Source of the DNA: Chloroflexota bacterium
GTDB taxonomy: Bacteria > Chloroflexota > Limnocylindria > Limnocylindrales > CSP1-4
Direction: 5' to 3'
Assembly (NCBI GenBank): GCA_013698385.1
Contig: JACCVB010000326.1
Span: 1-5,357 of the forward strand
DNA length: 5,357 nt
Each line of letters starts with the position of its first letter. Within the stretch, counting starts at the first letter, position 1. The translations under genes and the position numbers were made by a program. Positions 1 through 5,167 of this stretch are shown one piece after another. The notes beneath the pieces were generated by a model. It did not search any database. It was not told the DNA's origin and saw nothing but the letters and a program-made list of their open reading frames with translations.

Positions 1-2
1 CC

Positions 3-284
3 GGTCGCTGGGTGTGCAAGGCCTCGGGTCACGTCTACAACGAGAAGTCGAACCCGCCCCGGGTGAACGGGCGGTGCGACCTGGATGGATCGCCGCTCTT
101 CCAGCGCGAAGACGACGAGGCCGGCACGATCCGGGCCCGCCTGGCCCTCCAGCTCAGCAGCCTGCGCGACGTGGTCGGCCACTACCACGACATCGATGTC
201 CTGCGCATCGTGAACGGCGTGCAACCCATCGACGACGTGACCGCGGCGCTGCTTTCGGCCCTGTCCGACGACGCGGCCGTCTGA
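3..284 (+). CDS. adk: Adenylate kinase, C-terminal part (5' end outside the window)
   Basis: Adenylate kinase interconverts ATP + AMP and 2 ADP in the cytoplasm. Only the last 93 residues are visible, entering at the LID domain with GRWVCKASGHVYN. Then come NPPRVNG, GRCDLDG, the QREDD motif and the IRARL helix, whose arginines match the phosphate-contacting arginines of the family. The tail, with VNG and IDDV, fits the usual C-terminal helix. The long LID variant is present, unlike the short enzymes of mycobacteria. The four LID positions that hold Cys-Cys-Cys-Cys/Asp in zinc-type enzymes read Cys, Ser, Cys, Asp here with the normal spacing (x2, x16, x2). The frame ends with TGA, 2 nt before map. 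secY usually lies upstream of adk in this cluster but cannot be seen here. Identity is sure; the zinc status of the LID is open. Confidence 0.96.
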   Translation, partial: GRWVCKASGHVYNEKSNPPRVNGRCDLDGSPLFQREDDEAGTIRARLALQLSSLRDVVGHYHDIDVLRIVNGVQPIDDVTAALLSALSDDAAV

Positions 285-286
285 GG

Positions 287-1051
287 GTGGTCACCCGCAA
301 GTCGCGTCGCGAGATCGAGCAGATGCGCCGGGCCGGTCGGCTCGTCGCCGAGGTCCTCGCCCTGGTCGAGTCGGAGCTGAAGCCCGGGGTCTCCACGGCC
401 CACCTCGACCGGGTGGCCGAAGCCCACATCCGCAAGGGCGGTGGCACACCGTCGTTCAAGGGCTACCCGGGGATCAATCCGCGCCGGCCGTTCCCGGCCA
501 GCCTGTGCATCTCCATCGACGACGAGATCGTCAACGGCATCCCGGGCGAGCGGGCGATCCGTGAAGGGCAGGTCATCTCGGTCGATGCCGGCGCCATCGT
601 GGGCGGCTGGCACGGCGATGCCGCCCAGACCTTCTTCGTCGGTGAGCCGCCGCCGGCCGTGCGCGACCTGATCGAGACGACCCGCGCGGCCATGATGGCG
701 GGGATCGCCGCCGCGCTGCCGGGCAACCACATCGACGACATCTCGGCGGCCGTGGAGGACGTCGCGAAGTCGCGTGGCTACGGGGTCATCCGCCAGTTCG
801 TGGGTCACGGCATCGGGACCCAGATGCACGAGGAACCGCAGGTTCCCAACTATCGCACCGGCCGGAGGGGTCGAAAGCTGGAGCCCGGCCTGTGCCTGGC
901 CATCGAGCCCATGTTCACCCTCGGCTCATACGAGGCCCATGTCCTGGACGACGACTGGACCGTGGCCACGGTGGACGGATCGCTGGCCGCCCACTTCGAG
1001 CACTCGATCGCCCTGACCGACAATGGTCCGGAGATCCTGACCACGGTCTGA
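287..1051 (+). CDS. map: Type I methionine aminopeptidase, with Asn at the usual HGIP histidine
   Basis: This metalloenzyme removes the initiator methionine from new proteins in the cytoplasm. It has 254 residues, the normal length for a type I enzyme without an N-terminal extension. All five metal ligands of the pita-bread fold are visible: D100 (SVDAG), D111 (HGDAA), H174 (GHGIG), E207 (IEPMF) and E238 (FEHSI). H181 in MHEEPQVPNY is also kept. Two things are odd. The motif normally read as HGIP is NGIP (Asn83), replacing a histidine important for catalysis in the E. coli enzyme (His79). In addition, about six extra residues follow PSFKGY (PGINPRRPFPA). The GTG at 287 is chosen because it gives the family's usual N-terminus (REIEQMRRAGRLVAEVL) and lies 2 nt after the adk stop. 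The only Shine-Dalgarno-like GAGG abuts it, so translation is probably coupled to adk. An ATG at 323 would cut into the conserved first helix. Confidence 0.95.
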   Translation: MVTRKSRREIEQMRRAGRLVAEVLALVESELKPGVSTAHLDRVAEAHIRKGGGTPSFKGYPGINPRRPFPASLCISIDDEIVNGIPGERAIREGQVISVDAGAIVGGWHGDAAQTFFVGEPPPAVRDLIETTRAAMMAGIAAALPGNHIDDISAAVEDVAKSRGYGVIRQFVGHGIGTQMHEEPQVPNYRTGRRGRKLEPGLCLAIEPMFTLGSYEAHVLDDDWTVATVDGSLAAHFEHSIALTDNGPEILTTV

Positions 1052-1060
1052 GACCGATGG
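1041..1060 (+). other. Small hairpin spanning the map stop codon
   Basis: CCACGGTC and GACCGATGG can pair around a TGA loop, which is the map stop codon itself, giving an 8-bp stem with one bulged A. No T-run follows, so it is not a classical Rho-independent terminator. It could mark or protect the 3' end of the adk-map message just before the proposed infA promoter, or it could be chance in G+C-rich DNA. Confidence 0.25.
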
Positions 1061-1089
1061 TTGCCGGTTCAGCGAGCATTTGATACGCT
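1061..1089 (+). promoter_or_regulatory. Candidate sigma-70-type promoter for the infA-rplQ genes
   Basis: TTGCCG (1061-1066) resembles a -35 box. Exactly 17 nt later TACGCT (1084-1089) keeps the most conserved T, A and T of a -10 box (TANNNT, as in many high-G+C bacteria). A TGA directly before it (1081-1083) fits the extended -10 pattern TGN. The predicted transcription start is near 1096. The site lies in the longest gene-free gap of the window, between map and infA, where a promoter for the translation genes is expected. This is a motif match by eye only. Confidence 0.5.
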
Positions 1090-1099
1090 ACGCGTTCGT

Positions 1100-1123
1100 G
1101 TGTCGGCCCGCCCGGGCCGACAC
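1100..1123 (+). promoter_or_regulatory. Perfect 10-bp hairpin in the infA leader
   Basis: GTGTCGGCCC (1100-1109) and its exact reverse complement GGGCCGACAC (1114-1123) flank a GCCC loop. The DNA outside could add a second short stem (ACGCG 1090-1094 with CGCGT 1126-1130) across an internal loop. The sequence after it is TGCGCGTG, not a T-run, so intrinsic termination is unlikely. If the proposed promoter is right, the hairpin sits almost at the 5' end of the messenger and 11 nt before the infA Shine-Dalgarno region. That suits a leader that stabilises the message or binds a regulator. The structure is certain on paper; its function is inferred. Confidence 0.5.
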
Positions 1124-1152
1124 TGCGCGTGAGAAAGGGAAGCACGTAGCCT

Positions 1153-1371
1153 GTGGCCAAGCGAGATGCGATCGAAGTGGAAGGAACGGTCATCGAACCG
1201 CTCCCCAACACCATGTTCGCGATCGAGCTGGAGAACGGCCACCGAGTGCTCGCCCACATCAGCGGCAAGTTGCGGATGAATTTCATCCGGATCCTGCCGG
1301 GTGACCGGGTCCGCGTCGAGCTTTCGCCGTACGACCTCACCCGCGGTCGCATCACCTACCGACTCCGATGA
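1153..1371 (+). CDS. infA: Translation initiation factor IF-1
   Basis: IF-1 binds the A site of the 30S subunit and works with IF-2 and IF-3 in choosing the start codon. The product has 72 residues, the exact family length, and is one OB fold from end to end. Its hallmarks are AKRDAIEVEGTV at the N-terminus, LENGHRVLAHISGK, LRMNFIRILPGDRV and the closing ELSPYDLTRGRITYR. The start is a GTG. It is fixed by an in-frame TAG two codons upstream (1147-1149), which leaves no earlier start. A purine-rich AAGGGA (1135-1140) is the likely ribosome binding site, with a rather long 12-nt spacer. infA is the first gene after the proposed promoter and leader hairpin, and rpmJ follows after 34 nt, the common order in this cluster. 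Confidence 0.98.
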   Translation: MAKRDAIEVEGTVIEPLPNTMFAIELENGHRVLAHISGKLRMNFIRILPGDRVRVELSPYDLTRGRITYRLR

Positions 1372-1396
1372 CTCCAGGCCACTCACGAACACGATC

Positions 1397-1400
1397 GAGG
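1397..1400 (+). promoter_or_regulatory. Shine-Dalgarno site fixing the rpmJ TTG start
   Basis: GAGG lies 5 nt before the TTG at 1406. It supports that rare start codon over in-frame upstream starts, which would fuse a non-homologous leader onto the 37-residue L36 protein. Confidence 0.6.
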
Positions 1401-1405
1401 ATCCG

Positions 1406-1519
1406 TTGAAAGTCAGAGCGTCCGTCAAGACCCGCTGCGACAACTGCAAGGTCATCCGTCGGCACGGCACGGTGATGGTCATCTGCACCAATCCCAAGCA
1501 CAAGCAGCGGCAGGGGTAA
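1406..1519 (+). CDS. rpmJ: Ribosomal protein bL36, zinc-ribbon type, TTG start
   Basis: bL36 is a small structural protein of the 50S subunit, bound to 23S rRNA. Starting at TTG the product is 37 residues, the standard length, beginning MKVRASVKTRCDNCK and ending NPKHKQRQG. The zinc ligands are C11, C14, C27 and H32, so this is the zinc-binding form rather than the C- paralogue made under zinc starvation in some bacteria. The frame is open further upstream to 1301, but that stretch overlaps infA and has no similarity to L36. The TTG has a GAGG 5 nt upstream. The stop TAA is 3 nt before rpsM, and the last codons carry the rpsM ribosome binding site (AGGGG). Confidence 0.96.
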   Translation: MKVRASVKTRCDNCKVIRRHGTVMVICTNPKHKQRQG

Positions 1520-1522
1520 CCG

Positions 1523-1894
1523 ATGGCACGCATCGCCGGTGTCGATATCCCGCGTGAGAAGCGCGTCGAGATCGCCCTCACCTACGTTTACGGCCTCGGT
1601 CTGCCGACGAGCCAGAAGATCCTGGCCCAGACCAACATCAATCCGGACACCCGTGTCCGAGATTTGACCGAGGACCAGGTCAATCGACTGCGCGAACTGA
1701 TCGACCGTCGCTACAAGGTCGAGGGCGACCTGCGCCGCGAGACGGCACTCAACATCAAGCGCCTCATCGAGATCGGCTCGTATCGGGGCGTCCGCCACCG
1801 TCGCAATCTGCCGGTGCGTGGTCAACGGACGAAGACCAACGCTCGCCAGCGGCGCGGACCGAAGAAGACGGTCGGCGTGCGGCGCAAGAAGTAG
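1523..1894 (+). CDS. rpsM: Ribosomal protein uS13
   Basis: S13 sits in the head of the 30S subunit, contacts 16S rRNA and the P-site tRNA, and forms bridges to the 50S subunit. The product has 123 residues, normal for bacteria. It opens with MARIAGVDIPREKR, has the helix-hairpin-helix region around VYGLGLPTSQKIL (22-34), and carries the signature GSYRGVRHRRNLPVRGQRT (about 85-103). A basic tail (ARQRRGPKKTVGVRRKK) reaches toward the tRNA. The ATG has AGGGG at 1512-1516 with a 6-nt spacer. In E. coli the alpha operon starts at rpsM with an S4-bound pseudoknot leader. Here rpmJ ends 3 nt upstream, so there is no room for such a leader outside coding DNA. Confidence 0.98.
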   Translation: MARIAGVDIPREKRVEIALTYVYGLGLPTSQKILAQTNINPDTRVRDLTEDQVNRLRELIDRRYKVEGDLRRETALNIKRLIEIGSYRGVRHRRNLPVRGQRTKTNARQRRGPKKTVGVRRKK

Positions 1895-1911
1895 ACGAGG
1901 ACTGACCAGGC

Positions 1912-2307
1912 ATGGCGGAACGCAAACGCGCGGTCAAGCAGCGTCGTCGGGAGAAGAAGAACGTGCCCCAGGGCCACGTTCATATCCAGGCCACGTTCAA
2001 CAACACGATCATCACGATCACGGACCTCAATGGGGCCGTCATCAGCTGGGGCTCCGCCGGCGTGGCCGGTTTCAAGGGTTCCCGCAAGAGCACGCCCTAT
2101 GCCGCGGCCCTGTCGGCCGATGGCGCGGCCAAGCGCGCCATGGAGCATGGCATGCGCCAGGTCGAGGTCTACGTGAAGGGCCCGGGCGCGGGCCGCGAGC
2201 AGGCCGTCCGGTCGCTCCAGGCCGCCGGTCTCGAGGTCAGCGCGATCACGGACGTCACCCCCATCCCGCATAACGGTTGCCGCCCCCCCAAGCGGCGCCG
2301 GGTCTGA
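1912..2307 (+). CDS. rpsK: Ribosomal protein uS11
   Basis: S11 is part of the 30S platform near the mRNA exit region and pairs with S6/S18 and 16S rRNA. The product has 131 residues. A basic N-terminus (about 1-17) leads into HVHIQATFNNTIITITD (22-38), then SWGSAGVAGFKGSRKSTPYAA (45-65), the GPGAGREQAVRSL motif and the closing ITDVTPIPHNGCRPPKRRRV. The Asn-Gly in HNGC is the site that forms isoaspartate in the E. coli protein; the motif is kept here. The ATG lies 17 nt after the rpsM stop, with GAGG at 1897-1900 and a nearer AGG at 1908-1910. rpsD follows 13 nt later, consistent with one transcript. Confidence 0.98.
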   Translation: MAERKRAVKQRRREKKNVPQGHVHIQATFNNTIITITDLNGAVISWGSAGVAGFKGSRKSTPYAAALSADGAAKRAMEHGMRQVEVYVKGPGAGREQAVRSLQAAGLEVSAITDVTPIPHNGCRPPKRRRV

Positions 2308-2320
2308 GAGCCGAACGAAC

Positions 2321-2947
2321 ATGGCCCGATACACCGGATCCGTCTGCCGCATCTGTCGACGGGAGGGCGCCAAGCTCTTCCTGAAGGGATCGCGCTGCTA
2401 TACCAAGAAGTGCTCCTTCGAGCGCCGACCTTCGCCCCCCGGACAGCACGGCGTCCGTCGCCGCAAGGTCGGTGAGTACGGGTTGCAGCTGCGCGAGAAG
2501 CAGAAGGTCCGCAAGACCTACGGCGTGCTGGAGCGCCAGTTCCGGAACTACTTCAATGCCGCGGAGAACCGGCCCGGCGTGACCGGCGAGAACCTCCTGC
2601 GGACGCTGGAGTTGCGTTTGGACAACGTCGTCTATCGCGCCGGCTTCGCCCCATCGCGGCCGGCCGCTCGACAGCTCGTCGGACACGGCCATTTCGCCGT
2701 GAATGGCGTACCCACGGACATCTCGTCGTTCCAGGTCAGGCCCGGAGACAAGATCGAGGTCCGCGAGTCGCGCAAGGCTCGCGAGCCCTTCAAGGTAGTC
2801 AAGGAGACGCTCCGCAACCACCAGGCGCCGGAATGGCTGTCCGTGGATGCCGGCACGCTCTCTGGCTCCGTCGTCACACCGCCCAGTCGCGACCAGATGC
2901 CGCTCGACCTCAACGAGCAGCTCGTGGTCGAGTACTACTCGAGGTAA
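2321..2947 (+). CDS. rpsD: Ribosomal protein uS4, four-cysteine zinc form
   Basis: S4 is a primary binder of the 5' domain of 16S rRNA, nucleates 30S assembly and, in E. coli, represses its own operon. The product has 208 residues. The N-terminal domain holds a zinc-type set C9, C12, C26 and C31 (CRIC, then CYTKKC), the C+ form known from Thermus and many other bacteria; the E. coli protein lacks it. PGQHG (40-44), LREKQKVRKTYGVLERQFRNYF (58-79) and the S4 RNA-binding domain (about 98-160, RLDNVVYRAGFAPSRPAARQLVGHG) follow. The protein ends in the conserved NEQLVVEYYSR. The ATG lies 13 nt after rpsK with only a weak GAGAG upstream. The end of the gene (GAGGTAA) supplies the likely rpoA ribosome binding site. 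Confidence 0.98.
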   Translation: MARYTGSVCRICRREGAKLFLKGSRCYTKKCSFERRPSPPGQHGVRRRKVGEYGLQLREKQKVRKTYGVLERQFRNYFNAAENRPGVTGENLLRTLELRLDNVVYRAGFAPSRPAARQLVGHGHFAVNGVPTDISSFQVRPGDKIEVRESRKAREPFKVVKETLRNHQAPEWLSVDAGTLSGSVVTPPSRDQMPLDLNEQLVVEYYSR

Positions 2948-2957
2948 CTGTCCACTC

Positions 2958-3962
2958 ATGATCGAACTCGAGAACCCGCAGATCGAGCCCATCGAGGAAG
3001 CCGGCACGTACGCCAAGTACGAAGCCGGTCCACTCCAGGCCGGCTATGGCGTCACCCTCGGCAACGCCCTTCGCCGCGTCCTGCTGTCGTCCCTGGAGGG
3101 CGCGGCGGTCACGAGCATCCAGATCCGCGACGTCTACCAGGAGTTCTCCACGATCCCGGGCGTCAAGGAAGACGTCACCCAGATCGTGCTGAACGTCAAG
3201 AAGTTGCGCCTCAAGAGCTTCGCCACGGCGCCGGTCCAGCTGCGGCTCATCAAGAGCGGCGCCGGCGCGGTCACGGCCGCGGACATCGCCGAGTCGGCCG
3301 ATGTCGAGATCATCAATCCGGACCTCGTTCTGATGACCCTGGACACGGACGACGTGACGATCGAGATGGACGTCACCGTGGAGCGCGGCGTCGGCTACCT
3401 CGGCGCGGAGCGGGCGGAGGCGCTGCCCATCGGGGTCATCGCGGTGGACGCGATCTTCACCCCGGTCCGCAAGGTCAACTACTGGGTCGAGAGCATGCGT
3501 GTCGGTCAGATGACCAACTTCGACAAGCTCACGATCGAGATCGAGACCGACGGCGCGATCGGGCCCGAAGAGGCGCTCAGCCGGTCGGCCGAGATCCTCG
3601 TCAATCAGTTCCGACCGTTCGTCACCGTGGGGATGGCGGCCATGCCGGCCGCGGCCGCCAACGGCGTCGCTTCGCTGCCGCCGAACATGCTGGATATGCC
3701 CATCGAGGAGCTCGATCTCCCGATGCGCGCGTACAACTCGCTCAAGCGCAACAACATCGTCAAGGTGGGGCAGCTGCTCCAACTCAAGGATGACGACCTG
3801 CTGCGCATGCGCAATTTCGGCAAGAAGTCGCTCGACGAGATGAAGGAGCGCCTGCGCATGCGTGGCTTCATCATCCCGGAGACGGAATCGGACGGCCTGG
3901 AGGATCTCGACGACGAGGACGCCCTGCAGGACGACGAGCCCGAGTCCGAGGCCGAGGCGTAG
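2958..3962 (+). CDS. rpoA: DNA-directed RNA polymerase subunit alpha
   Basis: Alpha dimerises to start RNA polymerase assembly, and its C-terminal domain binds UP elements and activators. The product has 334 residues. The N-terminal domain (about 1-225) shows GYGVTLGNALRRVLLSSLEGAAV (30-51), EFSTIPGVKEDV (62-73), GYLGAERAE and FDKLTIEIETDG. A linker rich in Ala and Pro (about 226-247) follows. The C-terminal domain (about 248-306) keeps R257, N260, G288, K290 and S291, matching the DNA-contacting residues R265, N268, G296, K298 and S299 of E. coli. The last 27 residues (308-334) form a strongly acidic tail with 15 Asp/Glu. The frame is open upstream to 2847, but that region is rpsD coding; the ATG at 2958, with GAGG at 2941-2944, gives the normal N-terminus. 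rplQ follows 3 nt after the stop. Confidence 0.98.
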   Translation: MIELENPQIEPIEEAGTYAKYEAGPLQAGYGVTLGNALRRVLLSSLEGAAVTSIQIRDVYQEFSTIPGVKEDVTQIVLNVKKLRLKSFATAPVQLRLIKSGAGAVTAADIAESADVEIINPDLVLMTLDTDDVTIEMDVTVERGVGYLGAERAEALPIGVIAVDAIFTPVRKVNYWVESMRVGQMTNFDKLTIEIETDGAIGPEEALSRSAEILVNQFRPFVTVGMAAMPAAAANGVASLPPNMLDMPIEELDLPMRAYNSLKRNNIVKVGQLLQLKDDDLLRMRNFGKKSLDEMKERLRMRGFIIPETESDGLEDLDDEDALQDDEPESEAEA

Positions 3963-3965
3963 GCG

Positions 3966-4319
3966 ATGGCGCATCGCATCGGTGGACGCAAGCTCAGCCG
4001 CAAGCAGGGGCCACGCCTCAGCCTGTACAAGAACCTGACTGTGTCCGTCATCCGCTACGAGCGGGTCAAGACGACCGAGGCCAAGGCCAAGGAGATCAGC
4101 GGTCGCGTCGAGAAGATGATCACCCTCGCCAAGCGCGGTGACCTGTCGGCTCGGCGGGCCGTCGTCGCGCAATTCCCCAATGAGCCGCTCGTCGTGAACA
4201 AGCTGTTCGACGAGATCGCGCCCAAGTACGCCGACCGCACGTCTGGCTACACCCGGATCCTGCGCATCGGCCAGCGCCGTGGGGACGCGGCCGAGATCGT
4301 CCAGATCGAGCTCGTCTGA
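3966..4319 (+). CDS. rplQ: Ribosomal protein bL17
   Basis: L17 is a 50S protein near the peptide exit tunnel. The product has 117 residues, the common bacterial length. It begins MAHRIGGRKLSRKQGPRLSL and carries the family signature around VKTTEAKAKEI (35-45). MITLAKRGDLSARR, FDEIAPKYADRTSGYTRIL (81-99) and the ending GQRRGDAAEIVQIELV follow. The start is preceded by GAGG (3954-3957) inside the last rpoA codons, 8 nt upstream, so translation is coupled to rpoA. The N-terminus differs from the usual MRHR by an inserted Ala (MAHR), a small variation. In many Firmicutes and some other lineages the ecfA1-ecfA2-ecfT transporter genes lie between rplQ and truA; here only 62 nt separate them. Confidence 0.97.
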   Translation: MAHRIGGRKLSRKQGPRLSLYKNLTVSVIRYERVKTTEAKAKEISGRVEKMITLAKRGDLSARRAVVAQFPNEPLVVNKLFDEIAPKYADRTSGYTRILRIGQRRGDAAEIVQIELV

Positions 4320-4330
4320 AGAGCCACCGA

Positions 4331-4381
4331 ATGAGTATCCGCCTCGCCGATGCACGGTCGTGCCGGCGCAACGGCGGCTAG
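4331..4381 (+). CDS. Possible 16-codon mini-ORF between rplQ and truA
   Basis: ATG at 4331 opens a frame reading MSIRLADARSCRRNGG and stops at TAG 4379-4381, directly abutting the truA ATG and in the same frame. A purine stretch GAAGAG (4318-4323) lies 7 nt upstream and could act as a weak ribosome binding site. truA itself has no good Shine-Dalgarno sequence. The mini-ORF could therefore serve to couple translation from rplQ into truA. Its N-terminus loosely resembles the start of an ECF transporter ATPase (pattern MSIRLxDVxFxYxxG), which would fit a deletion scar of an ecfA gene. Whether it is translated at all is unknown; an ORF this short easily arises by chance. Confidence 0.3.
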   Translation: MSIRLADARSCRRNGG

Positions 4382-5167
4382 ATGCCCGAGAGGGTGTCCC
4401 CGCGACGCTATCGAGCGCGGGTCGAATATGACGGAACGGACTTCGCCGGGTTCCAGGTCAATCCTGGGATGCGGACGGTCCAGGGGCTTCTGGAAGACGC
4501 GCTCTCGCGCCTCGGCAACGAGGCGGGGCGGCGGGTCGATGGGGCCGGACGCACGGATGCCGGGGTGCACGCCACGGGACAGGTCATCGCCTTCTCGTAT
4601 GACGGACGCCTCGACACGACGGAGCTTGGCAAGGCGCTCGATGCGCTCCTGCCGATCGATGTCTCGGTCACCGGGGTGCGTCGGGTGCCGGAAACGTTCC
4701 AGCCCCGCTATGCGGCGCGGTACCGGGAGTACCGCTACACCGTCTGGAACGGGCCGCGCAGTCCGCTTCGCGAGCGCATGGCGCTCGGGGTTCGCGCCCC
4801 GCTCGATACCGCCGCGATGGCGCGGGCCGGGTCGGTCTTCATCGGCCGGCACGACTTCGGAGCCTTCGGGGCGACGGACCGCTCACCGGTCCGGACCGTG
4901 CTCGCGGTCCGGGTCCGTCGGGAGGGCCGGCTCGTGACGATCGACGTCCGGGCCGAATCCTTCCTACGGGGGATGGTCCGACGGATGGTCGCCGCCCTCC
5001 TGGCGGTCGGTCTTGGAAAGATGGATGAACAGGCCCTCCGGACGGCACTCGCCGACCGGCGACCGGCCTTCGACGGAAGCGCCGCCCCGGCCAAGGGGTT
5101 GTGCCTCCGGCGCGTCGCCTTCGGGCGGCGAGCCGCCAGTGATGACGGAGAACACGAGGAACGATGA
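4382..5167 (+). CDS. truA: tRNA pseudouridine(38-40) synthase TruA
   Basis: TruA converts uridines 38, 39 and 40 in the anticodon arm of many tRNAs to pseudouridine. The product has 261 residues, typical of the family. RYRARVEYDGTDFAGFQ (9-25) and RTVQGLLEDAL (31-41) form the first strands. GAGRTDAGVHA (54-64) contains the catalytic Asp59, matching Asp60 of E. coli. FQPRYAARYREYRYTVWNG and the C-terminal SFLRGMVRRMVAALLAVGLGKM are further family blocks. The ATG is fixed upstream by an in-frame TAG immediately before it; a GTG four codons on is possible but has no better ribosome binding site. The tail after RVAFG is short, charged and not conserved. The stop overlaps the rplM start (ATGA), so the two genes are translationally coupled; truA-rplM-rpsI is a common order. 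Confidence 0.97.
   Translation: MPERVSPRRYRARVEYDGTDFAGFQVNPGMRTVQGLLEDALSRLGNEAGRRVDGAGRTDAGVHATGQVIAFSYDGRLDTTELGKALDALLPIDVSVTGVRRVPETFQPRYAARYREYRYTVWNGPRSPLRERMALGVRAPLDTAAMARAGSVFIGRHDFGAFGATDRSPVRTVLAVRVRREGRLVTIDVRAESFLRGMVRRMVAALLAVGLGKMDEQALRTALADRRPAFDGSAAPAKGLCLRRVAFGRRAASDDGEHEER

Noticed and set aside
14..286. An upstream extension of the map frame through adk.
   Set aside because: The extra residues are Arg/Pro-rich out-of-frame adk coding. The GTG at 287 gives a normal-length enzyme with the standard N-terminus.
182..829. A 215-codon - strand open frame opposite adk and map.
   Set aside because: It is a shadow of conserved adk and map coding, with biased composition and no family motifs.
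1100..1123. Reading the hairpin as a Rho-independent terminator of map.
   Set aside because: No T-run follows (TGCGCGTG), and it lies downstream of the proposed infA promoter.
1372..1405. A possible promoter or leader between infA and rpmJ.
   Set aside because: The 34 nt show no -35/-10 pair and no stable hairpin, only the rpmJ ribosome binding site.
1818..2273. A 151-codon + strand frame overlapping rpsM and rpsK.
   Set aside because: It is a shifted frame of two clear ribosomal protein genes; the product is Arg/Gly-rich with no motif.
3801..3862. A direct repeat CTGCGCATGCG in the rpoA C-terminal domain (3801-3811 and 3852-3862).
   Set aside because: Both copies encode LRMR in ordinary positions of the domain; codon preference explains the identity.
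2910..4355. A 481-codon open frame on the - strand opposite rpoA and rplQ.
   Set aside because: Long antisense frames are common in G+C-rich DNA. Its translation is low-complexity Asp/Arg/Leu/Val-rich text mirroring the real genes, with no recognisable domain.
4875..4917. A cluster of CGGACC/GGTCCG inverted motifs inside truA.
   Set aside because: They fall in Arg/Val/Thr codons of a conserved protein in G+C-rich DNA and show no regular spacing; chance is enough.
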